From Methanomicrobiales archaeon HGW-Methanomicrobiales-3 (GTDB lineage: Archaea > Halobacteriota > Methanomicrobia > Methanomicrobiales > Methanospirillaceae), in the NCBI GenBank assembly GCA_002839605.1, contig PGYK01000003.1, positions 1 through 64,000 on the forward strand: a DNA stretch of 64,000 bases, written 5' to 3'. The notes beneath the pieces were generated by a model. That model was not told the origin of the DNA. It ran no database searches and saw nothing but the letters and a program-made list of their open reading frames with translations. Shown piece by piece: positions 52,642-60,485 of this stretch (within the stretch, counting starts at the first letter, position 1; each line of letters starts with the position of its first letter). A program made the position numbers and the translations under genes.

Positions 52642-52659
52642 GAGAGGTGCGCACCTCTC
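52642..52659. promoter_or_regulatory. 18-bp perfect palindrome
   Basis: GAGAGGTGCGCACCTCTC lies in the 370-bp gap upstream of the 52793 gene, 133 bp before its ATG. It can be an operator or a strong hairpin. Apart from the inverted element at 52381 and this palindrome, I see nothing else defined in the gap. Confidence 0.45.
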
Positions 52660-52792
52660 CCGGGGAAAAAATCCGACAGGAAAAAACCTGGAGGACACGA
52701 AGGATGGCAGCGTCATTCTTCGGTACAAAAAACCGCCGGAATTCCGGAGGAATGTCCGGCACAACCAGAAACCCACCAAAGAGGAACCAACC

Positions 52793-53296
52793 ATGGCAGA
52801 CTTTATCGAGAAAACCAATGTAAAGACGGCGGTCCGGAATCTCGCGACCCCGATCGCAGATGTAGCGGCATTCGACGCAATCGTCCAGTCCGTGATCACG
52901 GACAACGCATTCGGCTGCGTTGCCTACACGGAAGGCGGCGTTGCCCACCAGCCCGTGGAGAAGACCAAGGAAGCGTACGTGGCAAAGATCGTGTACCAGA
53001 ACACCGAAGCAAAGACCGTAGGCAACCAGTCCGGCAAGTACCCCACAATCGCCGGGTTCAATGCCGGGGCAGCAGCAATCCTTGCCAGCGCCGAACTCAC
53101 GGCAGCCCACGGGGGAACCCCGGTACGGGATTTGGCAGACGAGACCTACGCAGCCACGCTCAGATGCCGGGACCCGAACGGCGAACTGTACTTCGTGACC
53201 TTCACGCGCGACCGCGTGAACCTCACCTCGTACTCGGACGACGGGATCCGCACCAGGGTCGAGACCTGGGCCGACACCGTTGCGGCACTGGCCTGA
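52793..53296 (+). CDS. hypothetical protein, 167 residues
   Basis: GAGG stands 9 bases before the ATG. The protein begins MADFIEKTNVKTAVRNLATP, with FDAIVQSVITDNAFGCVAY, KEAYVAKIVYQNTEAKTVG, NAGAAAILASAELTAAHGG and FVTFTRDRVNLTSYSDDGIRTRV. It has alternating strands and helices and no signal peptide. I do not recognise the family. Its even composition, lack of Cys pairs and place before small membrane genes recall viral structural or tail-type proteins, but no other viral gene supports that. Confidence 0.65.
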   Translation: MADFIEKTNVKTAVRNLATPIADVAAFDAIVQSVITDNAFGCVAYTEGGVAHQPVEKTKEAYVAKIVYQNTEAKTVGNQSGKYPTIAGFNAGAAAILASAELTAAHGGTPVRDLADETYAATLRCRDPNGELYFVTFTRDRVNLTSYSDDGIRTRVETWADTVAALA

Positions 53297-53583
53297 AGGA
53301 GACGGAGGAGAATAACAAATTTTTTTGGCAGGGAATTCAGGGAGACGCAGACGCTCTTGGGGGAATGCAAGCATTCCCCCGCACGCTCGTGGCATCCCCA
53401 ATGGCGATGACGACGTATTACCGGTCAGCCAACTCGCTTGAAAATTTTTTAGCGAACCGGAATCCGTCGTCCTCACCCACGCCCCCGCCCCCGACGGGGC
53501 AGGGCTGGCGTAAGGGGGGCGATCCTGCCTTCCTGGATTTTTCCTGCCCACCTGAAACGAAGACAAAACCGAGGCACACCATC

Positions 53584-53748
53584 ATGGAAACAGAAATTAT
53601 TGCCATCCTGCTCGGGGCCGTCCTCCCCATCTACCCGATCCTGTACGCGATCCACCAGCGGATCGGCAGGTACGACGAGGTAGTGGAGGAGTTCAAACGG
53701 CTCCGGCAGGAGCACGAACAATGGAGGGATACGTATCATGGACTCTGA
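53584..53748 (+). CDS. small membrane protein with coiled-coil tail
   Basis: 54 residues: METEIIAILLGAVLPIYPIL, one membrane helix, then a charged helix (RYDEVVEEFKRLRQEHEQW). The ATG at 53584 is preceded by GGCACACCATC, with no clear binding site. It overlaps the start of the next gene by 11 bases (frame shift of one), a sign of coupling. The shape (N-terminal helix plus charged coil) is found in phage XhlA-like and holin-associated proteins; this is a resemblance only. Confidence 0.55.
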   Translation: METEIIAILLGAVLPIYPILYAIHQRIGRYDEVVEEFKRLRQEHEQWRDTYHGL

Positions 53749-54214
53749 TCTGACACCCGTCGCAACGGTTACCGGCCTGTACCGGGGGACCTTCTGCGGC
53801 TTGGAACCACTCACACGAGACACGCCCCTCACGCTTGAGGAGGTCCGGCGCAACCCGGTCTTCTACGAGCTCGAACTGCACGATGAACACGAAGACGCTG
53901 ACCTGATCATCGATGTCATCTACGACAACATGGCACCGATGCGCCTCCAGGATCTCATGCGTGGCACCGACCTCCCGCGGGGAATCCGGTTCTGGCCGGA
54001 CTGGTTCGAGATCCCGCCCTATCGCGAGATGCGCGACATTGACGGCCGGCGCGTGTATCCCCGGGCACCGGGCACCCACACGGTCCGGATCCGGACGGCA
54101 CGGAGGAAGCGCGAACAGCGGGGAAAGACCCGGAATTTCAGCCCGGCTAACGGCGGGTCAACGAGCCCGGTCTTCGAGCTCACCATCGCGGCCGACCGTG
54201 ACGGGGACCGCTGA
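53738..54214 (+). CDS. hypothetical protein, 158 residues
   Basis: Begins MDSDLTPVATVTGLYRGTFCG inside the end of the preceding gene. The middle is acidic (VFYELELHDEHEDADLIIDVIYDNM) and aromatic (FWPDWFEIPPY), the end basic (TARRKREQRGKTRNF) and ends with a strand-rich FELTIAADRDGDR. No family recognised, no membrane helix. Part of a three-gene set (53584, 53738, 54231) on one strand. Confidence 0.6.
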   Translation: MDSDLTPVATVTGLYRGTFCGLEPLTRDTPLTLEEVRRNPVFYELELHDEHEDADLIIDVIYDNMAPMRLQDLMRGTDLPRGIRFWPDWFEIPPYREMRDIDGRRVYPRAPGTHTVRIRTARRKREQRGKTRNFSPANGGSTSPVFELTIAADRDGDR

Positions 54215-54230
54215 GGCAGGAGGCAGTGTC

Positions 54231-54809
54231 ATGTTCGAAGACGAACGCACCACCCGCATCGCCATCTGCGGCAGCGGGATCCTTCTTGCCCTCATTTTTT
54301 TCCTCGCAGAGCTCCCGCCCCTCCTGCTGATCGTGCCGGCCGGGATCCTCTTCCTCGGCCTCGTTGCCGATCCTTTCGAGACGCACGCGGTCTGGTACGG
54401 GATGCTCAATGTCCTTGGGATCTTCGAATTGCCGGAGATCACGGAGATCGAGCGGCTCACGTATCAGGAAAAGCGGCATTACTTCTGGTTCGGGGAGGTT
54501 TCGATGGCCGCCATCCTGGCCGGGGTGTTTGCGGTCCCGCTCGGGATCTTCATGGCCGGCCGGACAGAGATGTCCCTTGCGTTCATCGGTGCTGCAATCC
54601 TGTTCCTGCCGCTGTTTGTGTTCCTGCCGAAGTTGATTAAGCGTGCGATGAAGGCGGATGCGGATGCCGTTATCGGGACGTTCGGGAAGAACGAGCAGGT
54701 CAGAAAAGTGTTCTGGACCCTGTTCATCTCGATGGCCGGTCTTGTGCTTGCACAGGTCGTGGATCCAGCACTCGCGGCAAAAGTAGTCGCTATACTTGCC
54801 GGAACATAA
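54231..54809 (+). CDS. multi-helix membrane protein
   Basis: 192 residues, with AGGAGG 7 bases before the ATG at 54231, the clearest ribosome binding site in this area. Membrane helices: about 11-50 (two), 98-120, 125-150 and 160-190. Between them is a charged loop (EITEIERLTYQEKRHYFWFGE) and a lysine-rich segment (LIKRAMKADADAVIG). No known family. It closes the three-gene set. Confidence 0.65.
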   Translation: MFEDERTTRIAICGSGILLALIFFLAELPPLLLIVPAGILFLGLVADPFETHAVWYGMLNVLGIFELPEITEIERLTYQEKRHYFWFGEVSMAAILAGVFAVPLGIFMAGRTEMSLAFIGAAILFLPLFVFLPKLIKRAMKADADAVIGTFGKNEQVRKVFWTLFISMAGLVLAQVVDPALAAKVVAILAGT

Positions 54810-54979
54810 TCTTCCCCTTTTTGTTCCGGACAGAGATACACCCGTAAAATTAATGAGGAAAATCTTCAGATCTACCCGGACGACCACCGGTTGTTCGTGG
54901 ATGAACACAAAAAGAACCCCCCGTTTCATTCACCGGTACAGGAAATATCAATAGAGCCGGCAACCCATAGAAAATATCC

Positions 54980-55480
54980 ATGGCCGACAGCACGTTTCCG
55001 GATCCCGCCCCCCGGAAAAATCTCCTCAACTATCTTGTATGGATCTTCATTGCAGCAACTCTTCTCCTCGCCATTATATTCTGGTTTAACGTCTTTGGCA
55101 TTCTCTCTGGTACCAGCATGAAAACAAGCGAGTGCAGCTTTTGTGCAGATCCCATGACCGATTCCGCTCCGGCAATCCGGACCGGCCCGGATTCCATCCA
55201 TATCGTCATGCGGCCGGATGCATCGATACACCATCATCAGGTGCCGGTAGTGAATATTTACGTCAACGACCGTGACGTCAGCAACCAGTCACTCATTGCA
55301 GCCGCTGACCTTGCCATTGTCATCAGCCCGCCGGAAGGACTTGTCTTTGCTGATGGGTCGTCTGTGACCCTCTCGGGAAGCGGGGTTGCCGGCAACACGA
55401 GCATGCCGGTTCACCTGCAGGTTGTTGCCAGCTACCCGGACACGGGAAAGCGGGTGGCAATTGGGGAGCAGCTCTTCTGA
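54980..55480 (+). CDS. membrane-anchored outer-domain protein
   Basis: 166 residues: a short inner end, one membrane helix (about 17-42; LVWIFIAATLLLAIIFW), and an outer domain with a CSFCADP motif and several beta strands (IHIVMRPDASIHHHQVPVVNIYVND, VFADGSSVTLSGSGVAGN). The outer part looks like an Ig- or cupredoxin-like fold. The ATG at 54980 has no clear binding site. It stands alone; the 80 bp before it contain AT-rich stretches. Confidence 0.6.
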   Translation: MADSTFPDPAPRKNLLNYLVWIFIAATLLLAIIFWFNVFGILSGTSMKTSECSFCADPMTDSAPAIRTGPDSIHIVMRPDASIHHHQVPVVNIYVNDRDVSNQSLIAAADLAIVISPPEGLVFADGSSVTLSGSGVAGNTSMPVHLQVVASYPDTGKRVAIGEQLF

Positions 55481-55607
55481 TGATTACGGGGATGGGGAGA
55501 TAACCCCGTTTTTTGGAGGAGGCATGTTATTCCTACGAAGAAACGCAGTCATGATTAGGGTGTTGATGATTAGATAAGGGCTGAACGGTTGATGAACCAG
55601 GGTTACG

Positions 55608-55741
55608 ATGCCCTACGCGCAAAACGCCTCGTCGGGTTTTGCGCTACTCATTACCGGACTCCGGCAGAGTGTGCAATTTCCTGCCCAGCGAGGCCCCGAC
55701 GAGGCGGCCGAGCGACCCCCGAAGGGGGTGGGTGGGCTCGC
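55608..55741. repeat. dispersed GC-rich repeat, family F copy 2
   Basis: Shares with 389-520 the ordered words AAAACGCCTCG, GGGTTTTGCGC, GCGAGGCCCCGAC, GAGGCGGC and CCCGAAGGGG. The two ends of the window thus hold copies of one element. Confidence 0.6.
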
Positions 55742-55928
55742 ATTATCAATACAATAATCAAGCCGGGAGTTAATCGAAAATTATTATGATAACAGCATCA
55801 TTTATCAGTGGCGCTATTGGGTTGATTGCCACTTTTTTTTAGCGCATGTTATTTTTCCCCACCATTATTCAGAACAAAAGAAGATTTAAAAAAAAATGAC
55901 TGCTACTTGTTTTGATGAAAATCCTCAT

Positions 55929-56036
55929 ATGAAAAATGCACTCATTCGGGATCAAAATAATGCTAAAATTGGATTTGCCTTGTTAACAATTGGACTCTTT
56001 TTCCAGATGCTCGCTTTATTCCTTCAGATGATCTAA
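55929..56036 (+). CDS. short hydrophobic peptide, 35 residues
   Basis: A 35-codon ORF (MKNALIRDQNNAKIGFAL and then a hydrophobic end) in an AT-rich stretch. It has the form of a single-helix membrane peptide, with a charged N-terminus and 18 hydrophobic residues. It converges on and overlaps the end of the endonuclease III gene by four bases. No convincing ribosome site. Weak support. Confidence 0.3.
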   Translation: MKNALIRDQNNAKIGFALLTIGLFFQMLALFLQMI

Positions 56037-56680
56037 TCCTTATTTTTCCTTACCCCCCGGCACTCCCCGCTGATCACACACTCCCCACAAAGCGGCTTCT
56101 TCGCATCGCAGGTTGCCCGCCCGTGCGCAATCAGGACATCGGTGAGATCCCCCCACGTATCCTGCGAAAAGAGCCGCATCAGATCGCGCTCGATGACTGC
56201 CACGTTGTCGGTATCGGAGAATCCAATACGCTGCGCCAGCCTCCGGACGTGCGTATCCACCGCGATACCCTCGTTTTTACCCATCGCGTGGTAGAGCACG
56301 ATGTTTGCCGTCTTGCGCCCGACACCGGGAATGGTCAGGAGCTCGTCCATGGTCTCCGGCACGCTGCCGCCGAAATTGTCGAGCAGGGCCTGCGAAGCGG
56401 CGATCAGGTTCTTTGCCTTCGCGTGATAATAGCCGAGGCTGTGGATGATCATCTCCACGTCCTCCTGGTTTGCTTTCGCGAGTTTTGCCGGTGTAGGGTA
56501 TCTTAAAAAGAGCGGTTTTTTGACTTTGAGGACTGCCTTGTCCGTGGTCTGGGCAGAGAGGATGGTGAGGATTAAGACTTCAAACGGGGTTCCGCGGCAG
56601 ATCTTGCCTGCCGGTTCGCGGGCGTCAGGATACCGTTTCAAAAGAGTGGCATAGATTCGTGCAGCGTCCTGCTGTTTCAT
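56033..56680 (-). CDS. nth: endonuclease III
   Basis: A 215-residue HhH-GPD DNA glycosylase/AP lyase starting at the ATG at 56680. The helix-hairpin-helix with the catalytic lysine is LTIPGVGRKTANIVLYHA, the catalytic aspartate is in VDTHVRRLAQRIG, and the C-terminal iron-sulfur loop is C-x6-C-x2-C-x5-C (CDAKKPLCGECVISGEC). All residues are present. Role: removal of oxidised pyrimidines in base excision repair. The gene lies 8 bp from tRNA-Pro, on the same strand, so the two may share a transcript. Confidence 0.95.
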   Translation of the reverse strand: MKQQDAARIYATLLKRYPDAREPAGKICRGTPFEVLILTILSAQTTDKAVLKVKKPLFLRYPTPAKLAKANQEDVEMIIHSLGYYHAKAKNLIAASQALLDNFGGSVPETMDELLTIPGVGRKTANIVLYHAMGKNEGIAVDTHVRRLAQRIGFSDTDNVAVIERDLMRLFSQDTWGDLTDVLIAHGRATCDAKKPLCGECVISGECRGVRKNKD

Positions 56681-56688
56681 GGTCCGTA

Positions 56689-56763
56689 TGGGGTAGGGCG
56701 GATTCGAACCGCCGTCAAAGCGTCCCAAACGCTCTAGGATGGACCAGGCTACCCTACTACCCC
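56689..56763 (-). tRNA. tRNA-Pro (TGG anticodon)
   Basis: On the minus strand the acceptor GGGGTAG pairs with CTACCCC, the T arm is GGCGG-TTCGAAT-CCGCC and the anticodon stem GAGCG/CGCTT holds the loop TTTGGGA, anticodon TGG. Discriminator A. No intron. Confidence 0.95.
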
Positions 56764-56822
56764 GCGCCATCATAGTTGCGCCGGGAATGTAAAAATAGGT
56801 GATGGTGGATTGAAGAAAAAAA

Positions 56823-57527
56823 TCAGACCGGGAAGGGATTTTTGCCGGATTCCGAGACAATGGTTCCCACGAACTTTCCGGAAAGGATCGCATTTGAAAG
56901 GTTCTTTGGATCCCGGCCGTCAAGCACGACAAGGGGAATACGGCTCCGTTCCACGATCCGTGCAGCAATCACATCAAGCACATTGTTTGAACCGGCTGAC
57001 AGGGCCGTTTTCCCGACAATTTCCAGGAGTTGCGCAGGAGTGAGCGTCTCAAACCTCTTTGCATCGGAAAATTTGTTCGGGTCCTTGTCGTACGCGCCGT
57101 CAACGGACGTTGCGTTGATGAAGACCGAAGCGCCGACCCGCTCGGCAAGAACGGCAGCAACCGCATCGGTGGTCTGGCCCGGCGTGATCCCGCCCATGAT
57201 CACAATCCTTCCCGACTCTGCGAATTTCTTTGCCTCGTTGTGCGTTTCGGCAACCACCGGGTACGCATCCTTCCCAAGCGCAGCGATGAGGAGCGTGGCA
57301 TTCAGCCGGGTGATGAGGATCCCGATCTCGTCCGAGGTCCCTTCATCGATCCCAAGAGCCCGCGATACCTCGATATAGCGCCGGGCTTCGCCTCCCCCTC
57401 CGACAACGACATACAACTGGCACTTCTCTGCGATCGCCCTGAGTACCGGAACGTATTCCCTGATGCGGTGGCTCTCCAGCTCCGGGATCAGGATGGAACC
57501 GCCAAGCGAGATGACAACGGTCTTCAT
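56823..57527 (-). CDS. pyrH: UMP kinase
   Basis: A 234-residue amino-acid-kinase-fold enzyme: VVISLGGSILIP at the start, VVVGGGGEARRYIEV, MGGITPGQTTDAVAAVLAE, SVDGAYDKDPN and GSNNVLDVIAARI. Reaction: UMP + ATP to UDP + ADP in pyrimidine synthesis. It is the archaeal short type of PyrH, without the bacterial GTP-regulation segment. No ribosome binding site precedes the ATG at 57527. It is divergent from a zinc-ribbon gene and thus shares only about 40 bp with it. carA and carB, for the same pathway, lie 5 kb away. Confidence 0.95.
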   Translation of the reverse strand: MKTVVISLGGSILIPELESHRIREYVPVLRAIAEKCQLYVVVGGGGEARRYIEVSRALGIDEGTSDEIGILITRLNATLLIAALGKDAYPVVAETHNEAKKFAESGRIVIMGGITPGQTTDAVAAVLAERVGASVFINATSVDGAYDKDPNKFSDAKRFETLTPAQLLEIVGKTALSAGSNNVLDVIAARIVERSRIPLVVLDGRDPKNLSNAILSGKFVGTIVSESGKNPFPV

Positions 57528-57568
57528 TGCATTAGTTTTTGTAGTGGATGCACATAGACTTGTTCACT

Positions 57569-57769
57569 ATGTTCTACTGTCCGAAATGCAAGAGCCAGGA
57601 GATCTTTCCGGAAGTCGGGGGGTATGTCGGCTCGATCTATGTCTGCAAGGACTGCGGGTACCGGGGCTCGTTCGTTCTCGAAGTGGACTCGCCCGAGGGC
57701 ATAAAGAACGTGGAAAAGGAGGAGCGGATGCACAAACGACCCGTCCGCTCCCACACAAAAGAAGGATAA
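57569..57769 (+). CDS. small zinc-ribbon protein
   Basis: A 66-residue protein from the ATG at 57569 (one at 57548 is possible). FYCPKCKSQEIF and VCKDCGYRG give a typical two-knuckle zinc ribbon with a beta sheet between. Basic C-terminus (MHKRPVRSHTKEG). It precedes amrS by 6 bp, so they are cotranscribed. Function unknown; comparable archaeal proteins resemble RNA polymerase subunit M/TFIIS-like ribbons. Confidence 0.7.
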   Translation: MFYCPKCKSQEIFPEVGGYVGSIYVCKDCGYRGSFVLEVDSPEGIKNVEKEERMHKRPVRSHTKEG

Positions 57770-57775
57770 CCGGGT

Positions 57776-58789
57776 ATGCATGAGGCACGGCAGTTCGAGA
57801 AACTCATCAACGGGGCCGTGAGATGCTCGCTCTGCAACCACCGGTGCACGATTAACGAGGGAAAGCACGGCATCTGCGGGGTGCGCTGGAACGAGCACGG
57901 GACACTCGACGCAAAGACGTACGGGAAGATCAGCGCGGAAGCCGTCGACCCCATCGAGAAGAAACCGCTCTTCCATTACCTGCCCGGCACCCGCTCGTAC
58001 TCCCTTGGCAGTATCGGGTGCAACTTTCACTGTAAACACTGCCAGAACTGGCACATTTCCCGGGCAGCGTTTGACGAGGCGCATCTCCGCACGCTGTCGC
58101 CTGAAGAGGGGGTGCAGCGGGCACTTGCAAGCGGCAGCGCATCCATCTCGTGGACCTACAACGAGCCGACCATCTGGCACGAGTATGCGCTCGATATGGG
58201 AACGCTCGCCCGGCAGAAGGGGCTCGGCACGATCTATGTGACGAACGGGTACATCACCGAAGAGGCCCTGCGCGAACTCGCCCCCATGCTCGGGGCATTC
58301 CGGGTGGACATCAAGGCATTCACAGACGATTTTTACAAGAGCGTCTGCGGGGCTCATCTCCAGCCGGTGCTCGATTCCGCCATCCTCGCCCGCGAGCTCG
58401 GGATGCATGTCGAGACCGTGACGCTCGTCATCCCCGGCCTCAACGACAGCAGGGAGGAGCAGGAATCCCTCATCCGCTGGGTGATTGAAAATCTCGGGCC
58501 GGACACCCCCATGCACTTCTCGGCGTTCCACCCGGATTACCAGATGACCGACCGGGGGGCAACACCGGTTGCCACCCTTGAGAAGATCTACACCCTTGCA
58601 AAAGAACTCGGCCTGCATTACCCGTATCTCGGCAACGTGTACCACCACCCGGGCGAGAACACGTACTGCCCGTCCTGCGGGGCAACCCTCATCGAACGTT
58701 CAGGATTCTCTGCCCGGTTCGTGGCACTCGAAGACCGGCAGTGCACAGCCTGCGGCGGGAAGGTAGAAGTGGTCCGCAATGCTAGCTGA
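57776..58789 (+). CDS. amrS: AmmeMemoRadiSam system radical SAM enzyme
   Basis: A 337-residue radical SAM protein. The iron-sulfur motif is CNFHCKHC (C-x3-C-x2-C) near residue 82, preceded by a cysteine-rich N-terminus (VRCSLCNHRC, GICGVRW). Further matches: SISWTYNEPTIWHEY, VTNGYITEEAL, VDIKAFTDDFY, TPMHFSAFHPDYQM and the C-terminal CPSCGATLIERSGF plus CTACGGK. The family belongs to the widespread AMMECR1-MEMO-radical SAM gene set; the target is not known. Here the MEMO and AMMECR1 genes are not next to it. It overlaps the Mut7-C gene by 11 bases. Confidence 0.92.
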   Translation: MHEARQFEKLINGAVRCSLCNHRCTINEGKHGICGVRWNEHGTLDAKTYGKISAEAVDPIEKKPLFHYLPGTRSYSLGSIGCNFHCKHCQNWHISRAAFDEAHLRTLSPEEGVQRALASGSASISWTYNEPTIWHEYALDMGTLARQKGLGTIYVTNGYITEEALRELAPMLGAFRVDIKAFTDDFYKSVCGAHLQPVLDSAILARELGMHVETVTLVIPGLNDSREEQESLIRWVIENLGPDTPMHFSAFHPDYQMTDRGATPVATLEKIYTLAKELGLHYPYLGNVYHHPGENTYCPSCGATLIERSGFSARFVALEDRQCTACGGKVEVVRNAS

Positions 58790-59276
58790 TCCCCTGCATG
58801 AGAACCGGTTCATCGTGGACCGGATGCTCAGCACGCTCACCCGCTACCTCAGGTTCATGGGCTACGACACCACTAGTGCAAACAACCTTTCAGAAGGGCG
58901 CCCGGACGAGGATACCCTGCTCCTTGCCATGGCAGAACAGGAAGGCCGGATCCTCGTAACCCGGGACGCGGAACTGGCACGGCGGGGAAAGGAACGGGCG
59001 GTCCTCATCAGGGATGAAGATGTGTTGGAGCAGGTGCAGCAACTCGTCAGCTGCAAGCTTATCCAGCGCCGGGTTGCCTTAAGCCGGTGCTCGCTCTGCA
59101 ACACCCCCCTGCGGGAAGCAACTACCTGCGAGATTGGAGAAGCGGAGTATGCCCCCAAAGACTGGCGGGGATTCTCATTTTACTGGTGCGAGCGGTGCAG
59201 GAAACTCTACTGGAACGGTTCGCACGGGAAGCAGCTGGAAGAGCGGATCCTCAAAGGGGAAGGGGCTGGGAAATGA
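58779..59276 (+). CDS. Mut7-C RNase domain protein
   Basis: A 165-residue protein with a PIN-like Mut7-C domain: FIVDRMLSTLTRYLRFMGYD (first Asp), RPDEDTLLLAMA and ILVTRDAELARRG, followed by a zinc ribbon (CSLCNTPL, then WCERCRKLYWNGSH). The family is predicted to be a ribonuclease. The start at 58779 lies inside the end of amrS (GCAATGCTAGCTGA). It closes the set zinc-ribbon, amrS, Mut7-C. Confidence 0.9.
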   Translation: MLADPLHENRFIVDRMLSTLTRYLRFMGYDTTSANNLSEGRPDEDTLLLAMAEQEGRILVTRDAELARRGKERAVLIRDEDVLEQVQQLVSCKLIQRRVALSRCSLCNTPLREATTCEIGEAEYAPKDWRGFSFYWCERCRKLYWNGSHGKQLEERILKGEGAGK

Positions 59277-59329
59277 CGTGAGGAGAGAGGGGGAGGAAAC
59301 CGTTGATAAACAGGAAAATGGTAAGGGGA

Positions 59330-59577
59330 TTTCCCATGAAAAATGCGGAAAAGAATATTGATGGGGGCTGATGCCCCCATACCCCCGTGGGGATTACTGC
59401 CGCCGCTCCCGTTTGGGCGCCCCGCGGCGGCTTCTATTACCGGTTTTCCGAATCAGAGATTGCCCCGCTGTACTCCGCGAAGGGGCCAGAATCGGGGGTG
59501 CTTAAAAGAAATCCCCCGTTTAGCGTTTTTCATGCTTCGGGTGTGAACTCCCGTTCATGTGCGTTTCACCAGAGCAT
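59330..59577. repeat. dispersed repeats A and B in reverse orientation
   Basis: The 300 bp between convergent genes contain an A element (59330-59450, beginning GATTTCCCATGAAAAATGCG and with ATGGGGGCTGATGCCCCCAT) and a B element (59520-59577, GCTTCGGGTGTGAACTCCCG) ending just behind the stop of the hydrolase gene. Confidence 0.7.
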
Positions 59578-59583
59578 AAGAAT

Positions 59584-60363
59584 TCAGATCTCGTGCGCCA
59601 GCATGCGGAAGAACTCTTCTGCTGCATACCGCTCGGTCCATGGCCGGTGGCCGCATTTCTCTAAAAGGATGAACCGGAAATTTGGAAGAACCTGGCTGAG
59701 CGGGTCATTGACACCCCGGGCCGGGTGGGGGTCGGTGTCGCCGTGGATGGCGATGACCGGGCAGGTGATCTTCTCTGCGAGCCGGAGAATGACTCCCTCT
59801 TTTCGCAAGTGTGCAGCCTCGTCCCAGACCCCCCGAAAGACATCGTACCGGCAGGGGAACCCCGCATCTTCTGCGGTTGCGGCATCGTAGGCATCGGCAC
59901 GGGTCAGCAGGGTACCAAGATCGGCAAGGAGCAGGTCCCGGTCGGGAAAGGTATCGTCGTTCAGGTGCGCGAGGATCTCCTGGACCGCCACCCGTTCATT
60001 CTTTGGAAGGCGCGCCATCCGGGTCTGGGTGATCGCGGAGGCATACTGCTCCTCAAAGGGAGGGCTGCTGACCAGGATGAGTTTTTTGACAAGCTCCGGG
60101 TAGCGGGCGGCAAAGAGCCACGAGAGGAATGCTCCCCAGGAGAAGCCGATGAGCGTAACCGGGCCTGCGGCATGTTCCTGCAGGACCAGACGGAGTTCCT
60201 CAACCTGCCCGTCAACGGTGATTTCGGACTGGAACGGCTCAAGGATCCCGGTGATATTGGAGAGTTCGCGGGCAACCGGGGCCATCTCGCCGGGGGCGCC
60301 CGGGCCGCCGTGAATCACCGCCACTGCAAACGGCCCATGACCCCACTTCCGTACCGGTCTCAT
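59584..60363 (-). CDS. alpha/beta-hydrolase, proline iminopeptidase-like
   Basis: A 259-residue hydrolase with VAVIHGGPGAPGEMAP (oxyanion HGGPG typical of prolyl aminopeptidases), the nucleophile in IGFSWGAFLSWLFA, the aspartate in IAIHGDTDPHPARG and the histidine in LEKCGHRPWTER. The start at 60363 is supported by CTATTTGTA (60389-60397) about 30 bp upstream. No signal peptide, so it is cytoplasmic. The true substrate is not known. Confidence 0.88.
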   Translation of the reverse strand: MRPVRKWGHGPFAVAVIHGGPGAPGEMAPVARELSNITGILEPFQSEITVDGQVEELRLVLQEHAAGPVTLIGFSWGAFLSWLFAARYPELVKKLILVSSPPFEEQYASAITQTRMARLPKNERVAVQEILAHLNDDTFPDRDLLLADLGTLLTRADAYDAATAEDAGFPCRYDVFRGVWDEAAHLRKEGVILRLAEKITCPVIAIHGDTDPHPARGVNDPLSQVLPNFRFILLEKCGHRPWTERYAAEEFFRMLAHEI

Positions 60364-60388
60364 ATACCTACAACTATCTCCGGAAGAG

Positions 60389-60397
60389 TACAAATAG
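60389..60397 (-). promoter_or_regulatory. TATA box of the hydrolase gene
   Basis: CTATTTGTA on the minus strand, centred 30 bp before the ATG at 60363. Confidence 0.5.
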
Positions 60398-60485
60398 TCC
60401 GCGGTGGTGGGAGAATGGTTTTTTTGTTCCGGTATGGGGGGAAAAATGAATCGCGGTGTGAAAAAAGGAACGGATTGCAGGAGGA

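Noticed and set aside
52544-53566. A 340-codon minus-strand frame
   Set aside because: Opposes the 52793 gene, which has a good ribosome site and balanced composition.
53297-53583. Gene in the 290-bp gap
   Set aside because: Only GC-rich words similar to parts of the dispersed repeats and no frame with a start signal.
44000-55000. Integrated provirus
   Set aside because: No integrase, terminase, portal or capsid protein could be recognised, and no attachment-site duplication next to a tRNA was seen.
55786-55842. 18-codon hydrophobic ORF
   Set aside because: Too short, no ribosome site or promoter; mentioned only as part of the AT-rich gap 55742-55928, in which I see no gene.
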